From Ignavibacteriales bacterium (lineage in GTDB: Bacteria; Bacteroidota; Ignavibacteria; UBA10030; SZUA-254), in assembly GCA_016207985.1 (NCBI GenBank), contig JACQYX010000342.1, forward strand, positions 1 to 5,116: 5,116 nucleotides of DNA. Reading direction: 5' to 3'. Under the pieces are notes generated by a model. It was not told the origin of the DNA, did not search any database, and worked only from the letters and a program-made list of their open reading frames with translations. This document shows, piece after piece, positions 1 to 5,116 of this stretch. The translations under genes were made by a program, and so were the position numbers. How positions within the stretch are numbered: the stretch's first letter is position 1; each line of letters opens with the position of its first letter.

Positions 1-1059
1 AGAACCGTCGTAATAGGCGGCGTTCATCCGACCGTCCTGCCCGAAGAAGCAATCCAGTATGCTGATGCGGTCGTGATCGGTGAAGCTGAGGACACCTGGG
101 GAACACTAATAGAGGATTTTGAGCATGGGAATCTGCAAAGGTTTTATCGATCGCATCAGCCTGATGTATCTCCTTGTCCATTGCCTCGCCGAGAACTCAC
201 ACCAAAATCCAGTGGGATATTCAATGTGATGCCGATAGTTACAACGAGAGGTTGTCCGTATAATTGCGAGTTCTGCTGTGTGCCGAAATTCTTTGGAAGG
301 AAACTTCGGTCACTTCCCGTGGAGAAAGTCGTCAGCGATATTGAGGCATCCAAAGGGAAGACATTTTTATTCCTTGATGACAATATCATTGGTAAGCCGA
401 AATACGCAAAAGAACTTTTCAGGGCTCTTGAGCCGCTCAAGATACGGTGGGTTGGGCAGGCATCTATATCATTTGTGAACGATACTGAACTGATGAGACT
501 TGCTGCTCAGAGCGGCTGTGTAGGTTTGTTCTTCGGATTAGAAACCGTTTCAACAATCGCACTACAGCGGATGAGAAAATCCATCAAACAACTCTCAGCG
601 AACGAAAATGCAATCAAAAAAGTGAAAGAGTACGGGATAGTTTTTCATGCATCCATGGTGTTCGGATTTGATGAGGAAGATAAATCCACATTTGAAGATA
701 CCTTAGAATTCTTAATGAAAAATAAAATCGCAACGGTTTCATTTAATATCCTGACACCCTATCCTGGTACAATGATTTATGAGCGATTCAAAAAAGAAGG
801 AAGGCTGCTCACCGAAGATTGGAAATATTATGACCACAGCACAGTCGTGTTCAAACCAAAAAACATGACACCTCAAGAGTTAATGGAAGGACATCTATCG
901 GTAAGAAGGGAATTCTATAAGATAAGCTCTATTGCAAAAAGGTGGAGCGCTGCCTTGTCGCACCCACTGCTTTATACGGCGATGAACTTTGGATATCGAA
1001 AGAACGTAAAGGAGGATATGAAAAACTTTCGAACGATTGAAGAAAGAGGATTAACCTGA
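1..1059 (+). CDS. B12-binding-type radical SAM enzyme, 5' end missing
   Basis: The reading frame is open from base 1, so this is the C-terminal 352 residues of a longer protein; the GTG at 73 is an internal codon, not the start. The first 30 or so residues (GGVHPTVLPEEA, then ADAVVIGEAED) match the end of a cobalamin-binding domain as found ahead of radical SAM domains. The radical SAM core follows, with the [4Fe-4S] ligands CxxxCxxC at visible residues 85, 89 and 92 (bases 253, 265, 274), a directly adjacent extra Cys at 93, then FLDDNIIG, GLFFGLET and the TPYPGT segment before a C-terminal extension ending in a basic tail. Members of this family use S-adenosylmethionine and often B12 for methylations or ring rearrangements in lipid, pigment or natural-product pathways. 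The substrate cannot be told from sequence, and no pathway partner is visible downstream. Family call is secure; role is open. Confidence 0.92.
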   Translation, partial: RTVVIGGVHPTVLPEEAIQYADAVVIGEAEDTWGTLIEDFEHGNLQRFYRSHQPDVSPCPLPRRELTPKSSGIFNVMPIVTTRGCPYNCEFCCVPKFFGRKLRSLPVEKVVSDIEASKGKTFLFLDDNIIGKPKYAKELFRALEPLKIRWVGQASISFVNDTELMRLAAQSGCVGLFFGLETVSTIALQRMRKSIKQLSANENAIKKVKEYGIVFHASMVFGFDEEDKSTFEDTLEFLMKNKIATVSFNILTPYPGTMIYERFKKEGRLLTEDWKYYDHSTVVFKPKNMTPQELMEGHLSVRREFYKISSIAKRWSAALSHPLLYTAMNFGYRKNVKEDMKNFRTIEERGLT

Positions 1060-1098
1060 TGCTGAAGCGAAACGATCATTTGGTGCTATACCGGCAAT

Positions 1099-1116
1099 AG
1101 AATTTCTTTAAATTCT
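1099..1116 (+). terminator. Possible AT-rich terminator hairpin after the radical SAM gene
   Basis: AGAATTT (1099-1105) and AAATTCT (1110-1116) pair perfectly around a 4-base loop, about 40 bases past the stop codon at 1057-1059. The stem is AT-rich and is not followed by a run of T, so an intrinsic terminator is only a possibility. The position between two genes on the same strand is the main support. Confidence 0.2.
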
Positions 1117-1282
1117 TAAAAGCAAATCCATTCAATTTGGATCGTTATATTCAGAGCCATAATCGATTACCACCCATGTAATGGGAACAATGAAGGATCG
1201 CTCCTGCTGTGCGGCACATAAACCTTAATAAAGATCAAAGTCAATTAAGATTCTAAAAATTGTTGCTTTAAGAAAGTTGTGA

Positions 1283-1301
1283 GGAACTAATCCACAGTTC
1301 C
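1283..1301. promoter_or_regulatory. 6-base inverted repeat upstream of the chalcone-isomerase-like gene
   Basis: GGAACT (1283-1288) and AGTTCC (1296-1301) form an inverted repeat with a 7-base spacer, about 100 bases before the ATG at 1400. It could be a dimeric repressor or activator site or a leader hairpin. A 6-base arm can arise by chance, so this is weak. Confidence 0.2.
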
Positions 1302-1390
1302 AGAGGGAAGTCGATTTGTGAATTGTGAAGTTATTTATTACACTTAGGTCAATGCACAAAGATATGGAAGTCGAAATTTAATATTCATTT

Positions 1391-1395
1391 GAGGG
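1391..1395 (+). promoter_or_regulatory. Ribosome binding site for the gene at 1400
   Basis: GAGGG lies 4 bases before the ATG at 1400. It is the only purine-rich Shine-Dalgarno-like stretch near a start in this frame, and it supports the ATG directly ahead of the signal peptide as the true start. Confidence 0.65.
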
Positions 1396-1399
1396 TAAC

Positions 1400-2011
1400 A
1401 TGAAGAAAACCATTCTTATCACGATTATACTAACAATTGCAATTCCGATGATGGTTCAAAGTCAACAGACACTTAAGGAGCCATCGACCGGAAAATCATT
1501 CCCAGCCGAAGTTAAATTTCAGTTCGGAGGAAAAGAATACACACTCAGTGCTACCGGACTCACAGTTCGTAAGAAGCTCTTCTTCAAAGTGTACGGTATG
1601 GCTCACTACATGCAGTATGCAGATAAAGTGAACAATGCAGAAGACGCATTTAAGTCAATATTGACAGACGGGAAAGCTAAACAAATCACGATGGATTTTG
1701 CGCGCGATGTAGATGCACCGAAAATCAAGGAGGCATATACCGACGGATTTAAACAACATGCTACATCCGCGGAGCTTCCAAAGATTCAGCCGCTTGTAAA
1801 TCAATTTATCGGATACTTCACGAACGATGTGAAAGAGAACGACCAGTTTATACTTCGCTGGCTGCCCGGCGGCTCGGTTGTTGCAATCCTAAAAGGTGAG
1901 GAGAAACCGGTCATCACGGATGAAACATTTGCACGTGTGTTGTGGACGATTTGGTTTGGTGAATATTCTATCGTGGATAGCAATGATCTGGTGGAAAAGA
2001 TGGTCAAATGA
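1400..2011 (+). CDS. Exported chalcone-isomerase-like protein
   Basis: The 203-residue product starts with a classic signal peptide: MKK, then a hydrophobic stretch of about 15 residues, with a likely cut near VQS-QQ around residue 21. The mature part fits the bacterial chalcone-isomerase-like fold (the Chalcone_3 type): GLTVRKKLFFKVYGMAHY at about 53-70, ITMDFARDVD at about 96-105 followed by the helical region KIKEAYTDGF, LPGG at about 155-158, and the typical C-terminal FARVLWTIWFGEYSI at about 177-191. Length matches the family. Plant relatives isomerise chalcones or bind fatty acids. Bacterial exported members have no settled function, and ligand binding in the periplasm is an inference. 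The gene has a good ribosome binding site and long spacers on both sides, so it is probably transcribed alone, and it faces the minus-strand operon convergently. Confidence 0.88.
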   Translation: MKKTILITIILTIAIPMMVQSQQTLKEPSTGKSFPAEVKFQFGGKEYTLSATGLTVRKKLFFKVYGMAHYMQYADKVNNAEDAFKSILTDGKAKQITMDFARDVDAPKIKEAYTDGFKQHATSAELPKIQPLVNQFIGYFTNDVKENDQFILRWLPGGSVVAILKGEEKPVITDETFARVLWTIWFGEYSIVDSNDLVEKMVK

Positions 2012-2060
2012 ATACGGAGATGTAACTTGCTGTTAGAGACATCTGAAATATTAATCAAAC

Positions 2061-2167
2061 TGTCATGTTGATCCCGCTCGACCTGTTCGGATCCTTTTAT
2101 CGGAAAGAGCGGGAGAAACATCTAAACCGAGCTAAAATCGAGATTCTTCACTCCGTTTAGAATGACA
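2061..2167. repeat. 107-base palindrome-bounded intergenic repeat element
   Basis: The element is bounded by TGTCAT (2061-2066) and its inverse ATGACA (2162-2167). Inside, 2065-2079 pairs with 2107-2121 in 13 of 15 positions (core TCCCGCTC at 2072-2079 with GAGCGGGA at 2107-2114), leaving a 27-base loop. A second smaller hairpin, ATTCT (2143-2147) with AGAAT (2159-2163), closes the right end, and the centre has two near-identical tandem units CTAAACCGAG and CTAAAATCGAG (2122-2142). The right end resembles the dispersed intergenic motif of the form GATTCTTC-ACTtCGTT-cAGAATGACA known from many bacterial genomes. No target duplication is evident. Lying between convergent stops at 2011 and 2193, the stem could also end transcription in both directions, although T-runs are lacking. 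Confidence 0.6.
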
Positions 2168-2192
2168 TTTAGGAATTTTTCAGAAGTCTTTG

Positions 2193-2321
2193 TTACTTAT
2201 CCGGTTTCGCATGTGAATCGCGTTGTACTTTCTTGGACAATTTGTTCTTCTTGAACGCGAACTTCTGATAATTCTCTCTCGGCTTAACGATTTGTTTTTG
2301 TCTGTTAGATATACCTTTCAT
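2193..2321 (-). CDS. Small lysine-rich protein (42 aa), coupled to the response regulator
   Basis: An ATG at 2321-2319 shares ATGA with the stop of the sigma-54 regulator, and the frame runs 42 codons to TAA at 2195-2193. The product starts MKGISNRQKQIVKPRENYQK and continues with KFAFKKNKLSKK before the end HAKPDK. It has 11 Lys, 3 Arg and only 3 acidic residues, with no signal peptide, no membrane segment and no Cys. The 4-base overlap is a standard arrangement for translational re-initiation. No strong separate Shine-Dalgarno sequence is visible upstream, which fits coupling. I do not recognise the family. The charge suggests contact with nucleic acid or the ribosome, but this is inference. 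A chance ORF at this exact phase is the main alternative. Confidence 0.6.
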   Translation of the reverse strand: MKGISNRQKQIVKPRENYQKFAFKKNKLSKKVQRDSHAKPDK

Positions 2322-3619
2322 GATGGACTCGCTTCGTTATCATTTTTACCTTCTCGCTCCAATCCGTACTTCTTGATTTTTGTGTAGAGATGGCTGCGCT
2401 CCATCTCGAGTGCTTCTGCGGTTTTAGATACGTTCCAGTTATGCAGCTTCAATTGATGTTTGATGAAAATAGCTTCGGCACGGTCTTTAAAATCCTGGAA
2501 CGACTGACTCTTTCCTCGAGACATGATCACCAATCTTTCGACGATGTTCCGAAGCTCACGCACATTCCCTTTCCATTCCATTGTTTTTAACATTTCGATA
2601 GCCCGCTCGGATATTTTTTTCTTTGAGATACCGTTTCGTGAGCACGTGTCTCCGATAAATGCCTGAATTAAAATCGGAATATCTTCCCGCCTTTCACGAA
2701 GCGGTGGTACTGAAATGGGAATAACGTTCAGACGATGGTACAAATCTTCACGGAATGTTCTTTTCTTGATCTCATCAGGAAGATTTTTATTCGTTGCTGC
2801 AACTACTCTTACATCAACAGTGATGATTTTATTCCCACCTACTCGCTCTATCTTACTTTCTTCCAATGCACGAAGTACTTTTGCCTGCGCTGATAAGCTC
2901 ATATCGCCGACTTCATCGAGGAATATTGTTCCGCCATCTGCTTGCTCAAACTTACCGATCCGTTGTGTTGTTGCACCTGTAAACGATCCCTTTTCATGCC
3001 CAAACAATTCCGATTCAATCAGCTCGGCTGGAATCGCTGCACAATTTACTTCCACCATCGGCATACTCGCCCGCTTACTTTTTCTGTGGATAGCTTTCGC
3101 AACAAGCTCTTTACCACTCCCACTCTCACCCGATATCAACACCCGTGCCTCAGTCGGTCCAACGCGCTCGATAATAGCGTGAATTTCTTTGATCTTCGGA
3201 CTATCTCCTAAAATTCTTTCCTCCTCCCTGATATGCTTCACCTCGTCTTGAAGTTTCCTTTGCTCAAGTGCGTTGCGGAGTGTGATTAAAAGTTTATCCC
3301 GATCGAGCGGTTTGGGAAGATAATCGAATGCACCCAATTTTGTTGCTTCGACTGCCGTTTCGAATGTACCATGTCCTGAAATCATAATCACAGGAATTTC
3401 AGGATTGAGCATTTTCATCTGACGCAATACTTCAATCCCATCCATCCCTGACGGCATTTTAATATCGAGGAAGACTGCGTCCGGTGTATTTTCCTTGAAT
3501 AGTGTAATCGCCTTCGCTCCATTTTCTGCAAAGAGTACGGTATACTTTTCATACTCAAGTATCATTTTGATTGAATCACGGACACTCTTTTCGTCATCGA
3601 CAACGAGAATATTACGCAT
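2318..3619 (-). CDS. NtrC-family sigma-54-dependent response regulator
   Basis: This is a complete 433-residue protein with three domains. The receiver (about 3-118) has acidic pocket D8-D9, phospho-acceptor D52, S81 and K103. The AAA+ sigma-54 activation domain (about 138-365) has Walker A GESGSGKE at 164-171, a sigma-54 contact loop GSFTGA at 211-216 (the usual form is GAFTGA), Walker B TIFLDE at 231-236, the arginine-finger region FREDLYHRL at 289-297 and sensor II GNVREL at 351-356. A Fis-type helix-turn-helix follows at about 380-420. When phosphorylated by a sensor kinase, such proteins form ATP-driven rings that open sigma-54 promoters. No kinase gene is in the window, so it is an orphan here. 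The start ATG overlaps the stop of the upstream gene by one base (TAATG) and has a good AGGAG. Its target genes are unknown, and no convincing -24/-12 site was found in the window. Confidence 0.96.
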   Translation of the reverse strand: MRNILVVDDEKSVRDSIKMILEYEKYTVLFAENGAKAITLFKENTPDAVFLDIKMPSGMDGIEVLRQMKMLNPEIPVIMISGHGTFETAVEATKLGAFDYLPKPLDRDKLLITLRNALEQRKLQDEVKHIREEERILGDSPKIKEIHAIIERVGPTEARVLISGESGSGKELVAKAIHRKSKRASMPMVEVNCAAIPAELIESELFGHEKGSFTGATTQRIGKFEQADGGTIFLDEVGDMSLSAQAKVLRALEESKIERVGGNKIITVDVRVVAATNKNLPDEIKKRTFREDLYHRLNVIPISVPPLRERREDIPILIQAFIGDTCSRNGISKKKISERAIEMLKTMEWKGNVRELRNIVERLVIMSRGKSQSFQDFKDRAEAIFIKHQLKLHNWNVSKTAEALEMERSHLYTKIKKYGLEREGKNDNEASPS

Positions 3620-4377
3620 TATTTTTCTCCTGTGGAGTTGGTAGAATCAATTGAATCATCATTCTTGTTATTCGATGGCAGAATGATGGATGTTACAAGG
3701 AAATCGGATGGCAGCCGATGATTGTTCATGAGAAGGGCAATTCCAAACTCTTGCCCCTGTCGGTTTGCAAGAATGTCTCGATCATCCAACACCCCATCGA
3801 TGATGACAGCTTTCTCACCTTGCTCAATTAAATCTGAGAAACGCTCCGCTGGATGACGGGATTCGAACAAGTATGCAATAAACGCAGAACCGAAGAAATG
3901 TTGGAGTTTGTCACGATCACCTGCGTTGCTATATGGCGAATCGCTATAAATCCATTTAGGAAGATTTGCGACACGCTGATTGAATTCCTCTTCCGATTCG
4001 TTAGAGAGAGGGAAGAACAGTGCAAAGATCGGTACTTTCAAACCGACAATCCTGTGGTCGAAACTTGAAATCGCACAAAAAAGAAGTGATACTGCCGTAT
4101 TATTTCCAGTTAACTTCATTGCATGTATAAAGATTGCATCGACCGCTCGTCTATCATCATAACGCTTACGGATCTCTTTGAATGTACCACTCCTGATGAA
4201 CGATTTCAACTCCATGCTATATTGAATAAAAAACGGTGGGAAATATATCGGGAAACAACTCAGAAAATCGGTGGAATCGAATTCGAGATACGACTGAAGA
4301 GTATCAATCTCCGTGTGCTGTGGATAGGCACCGACTAAATAAACGATTAACATGAGAAGGAAAAGCCACAATCTCAT
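3619..4377 (-). CDS. Exported or membrane-anchored protein of unknown function (252 aa)
   Basis: I do not recognise a named family. The N-terminus (R2, then hydrophobic residues 3-17) is a signal peptide or anchor, with a possible cut near VGA-YPQ. A proline-, phenylalanine- and tyrosine-rich stretch follows at 42-53, a basic segment at 66-77, and a moderately hydrophobic segment at 109-125. The best-looking conserved core is GDRDKLQHFFGSAFIAYLF (153-171), then E185, D194 and DDRDILANRQGQEFG (198-212). Together this gives DK..H, D..D...N..G..FG. A similar order of polar residues occurs in YfiM/DUF2279-like proteins, but that link is only a resemblance. The tail from about 234 is low-complexity (N, D, S, T). 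The gene starts 3 bases after the carboxylase stop and ends overlapping the regulator start, so it belongs to the same operon. It might process or sense an envelope lipid; this is speculation. Confidence 0.85.
   Translation of the reverse strand: MRLWLFLLMLIVYLVGAYPQHTEIDTLQSYLEFDSTDFLSCFPIYFPPFFIQYSMELKSFIRSGTFKEIRKRYDDRRAVDAIFIHAMKLTGNNTAVSLLFCAISSFDHRIVGLKVPIFALFFPLSNESEEEFNQRVANLPKWIYSDSPYSNAGDRDKLQHFFGSAFIAYLFESRHPAERFSDLIEQGEKAVIIDGVLDDRDILANRQGQEFGIALLMNNHRLPSDFLVTSIILPSNNKNDDSIDSTNSTGEK
3627..3631 (-). promoter_or_regulatory. Ribosome binding site of the response regulator
   Basis: Read on the minus strand, AGGAG stands 7 bases ahead of the ATG at 3619-3617, inside the end of the upstream coding region. 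It fixes the regulator start and shows that the overlapping junction has its own strong ribosome entry as well as coupling. Confidence 0.7.
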
Positions 4378-4380
4378 TCA

Positions 4381-5116
4381 TCAAACCTGAATAACACCCG
4401 GGTTGAATTTTGGAATATTCGGATTGTTTAATGCAATTTCGATACATCGTGAGATAATTTGCCGAGTATCTGCCGGATCGACAATGCCATCGACCCACAA
4501 TCGGGCGGCGGCATATAGTGGATCAAGCTCGTTATTGTATCGGTCGGCGATTTCTTTTAGCATCCTTTCTTTATCTTCTTTCGAAATTTCTTTCCCCTTC
4601 GCTGACATTTGTTGTACTTTAATACTTAGAAGTGTCTCGCTCGCTTGCTTCCCGCCCATGACAGCTATTTGAGCTGTGGGCCAGGCAAAAATGAATCGCG
4701 GATCGTACGACTTACCACACATGGCGTAATTACCGGCACCATAACTATTGCCAATTACAAAAGTTATTTTCGGAACTACACTATTCGCAACTGCATTAAC
4801 CATCTTCGCACCGTCTTTAATGATACCTCCTTGCTCTGCACGTGTACCGACCATAAAACCGGTTACATCTTGTAGGAATATAAGAGGGATATTTTTCTGA
4901 TTACAATTTAGAATGAAACGAGTCGCTTTATCGGCACTGTCGCTGTAGATAACGCCGCCTACTTGCATCTCTCCTTTCTTCGTCTTCGTTACTGAACGTT
5001 GATTCGCAACGATACCGACAGCCCAGCCATCGACCCTTGCATAAGCTGTAATAACACTCTTGCCACAACCCGCTTTATATTCATCGATTTCCCCGGCATC
5101 AATTATGCGTGAGAGA
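4381..5116 (-). CDS. Acyl-CoA carboxylase carboxyltransferase (beta) subunit, methylcrotonyl-CoA type, 5' end missing
   Basis: The frame is open to the window edge (first whole codon at 5115), giving the C-terminal 244 residues of a protein normally a little over 500 long. The ATG at 4968 is internal, since homologous sequence (SRIIDAGEIDEYKAGCG, then ARVDGWAVGIVANQR) continues before it. Visible motifs include GGVIYSDSADKATRF (53-67), FLQDVTGFMVG (80-90), GGIIKDGAKMVNAVANSVVP, GNSYGAGNYAMCG (122-134), WPTAQIAVMGG (145-155) and the closing LWVDGIVDPADTR (206-218). The GFMVG and SYGAGNYAMCG forms match the methylcrotonyl-CoA carboxylase branch rather than propionyl-CoA carboxylase. These enzymes move carboxyl from carboxybiotin to an acyl-CoA, in leucine breakdown for the methylcrotonyl type. 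The exact substrate is inferred, and the biotin subunit is not in the window. It ends with tandem TGA codons 3 bases before the next gene. Confidence 0.95.
   Translation of the reverse strand, partial: LSRIIDAGEIDEYKAGCGKSVITAYARVDGWAVGIVANQRSVTKTKKGEMQVGGVIYSDSADKATRFILNCNQKNIPLIFLQDVTGFMVGTRAEQGGIIKDGAKMVNAVANSVVPKITFVIGNSYGAGNYAMCGKSYDPRFIFAWPTAQIAVMGGKQASETLLSIKVQQMSAKGKEISKEDKERMLKEIADRYNNELDPLYAAARLWVDGIVDPADTRQIISRCIEIALNNPNIPKFNPGVIQV

Larger units (their letters stand above)
1060..1399. other. 340-base intergenic spacer with small inverted repeats
   Basis: No credible gene was found on either strand. The spacer separates the radical SAM gene from the next + strand gene and is AT-rich. 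It holds AACGATC (1071-1077) matched by GATCGTT (1140-1146), a perfect 7-base hairpin at 1099-1116, the 10-base palindrome TAATCGATTA (1160-1169), CCCAT-gta-ATGGG (1173-1185) and GGAACT/AGTTCC (1283-1301). It must contain the promoter of the gene at 1400. A TTGTGA at 1316-1321 could be a -35 box, but no matching -10 is convincing, so no promoter is called. Confidence 0.6.

Noticed and set aside
1059..1100. 13-codon ORF starting in a TGATG overlap with the radical SAM stop
   Set aside because: Too short, no supporting composition or ribosome site beyond the overlap, and no neighbour to suggest a role.
1801..2121. 106-aa reading frame on the minus strand
   Set aside because: It is antisense to the well-supported chalcone-isomerase-like gene and runs through the intergenic repeat; no motif.
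2715..3182. 155-aa reading frame on the plus strand
   Set aside because: It is antisense to the AAA+ domain of the regulator, whose motifs are all intact; a shadow of its codon use.
4730..4751. GGCAC followed by TTGC, resembling a sigma-54 -24/-12 promoter
   Set aside because: The spacing between the two blocks is 8 bases rather than 5, and it lies inside the carboxylase coding region.
4645..4875. 76-aa reading frame on the plus strand with several Cys and His
   Set aside because: It is antisense to conserved carboxyltransferase motifs and has no ribosome site or known motif.
4381..4968. Start of the carboxyltransferase gene at the ATG at 4968
   Set aside because: Clear family sequence continues in frame upstream to the window edge, so this Met is internal.

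Overview
The window looks like a piece of chromosome from a bacterium of the Bacteroidota/Ignavibacteriota/Chlorobiota side of the tree. This is an inference from gene content: a secreted chalcone-isomerase-like protein, a methylcrotonyl-type acyl-CoA carboxylase with the motif style common in that group, moderately AT-leaning DNA and very tight gene packing. No rRNA, tRNA, CRISPR array, integrase or transposase was seen, and species cannot be named.

Left part (+ strand). Bases 1-1059 hold the 3' part of a cobalamin-binding radical SAM enzyme whose start lies outside the window. A 340-base spacer (1060-1399) follows, with several small inverted repeats but no gene. Next comes a monocistronic-looking gene (1400-2011) for an exported chalcone-isomerase-like protein.

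Middle (2012-2192). This is a convergent intergenic region containing a 107-base palindrome-bounded element (2061-2167). It looks like a dispersed intergenic repeat and may also act as a transcription end for both sides.

Right part (- strand, read from 5116 down to 2193). Four genes are packed with almost no space between them. They are the C-terminal half of an acyl-CoA carboxylase carboxyltransferase subunit, a 252-aa exported or membrane-anchored protein of unknown function, a complete NtrC-type sigma-54-dependent response regulator (REC-AAA+-Fis HTH), and a previously easy-to-miss 42-aa lysine-rich small protein. The junctions are a 3-base gap (TGATGAATG), a 1-base overlap (TAATG) and a 4-base overlap (ATGA), so they almost certainly form one operon with translational coupling.

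The most interesting points are the small basic ORF coupled to the regulator, the unknown exported protein with a conserved-looking DK..H / D..D...N..G..FG polar core, and the linkage of both to a carboxylase and an orphan sigma-54 activator. I see no clear evidence of a wholly new defence or mobile system.
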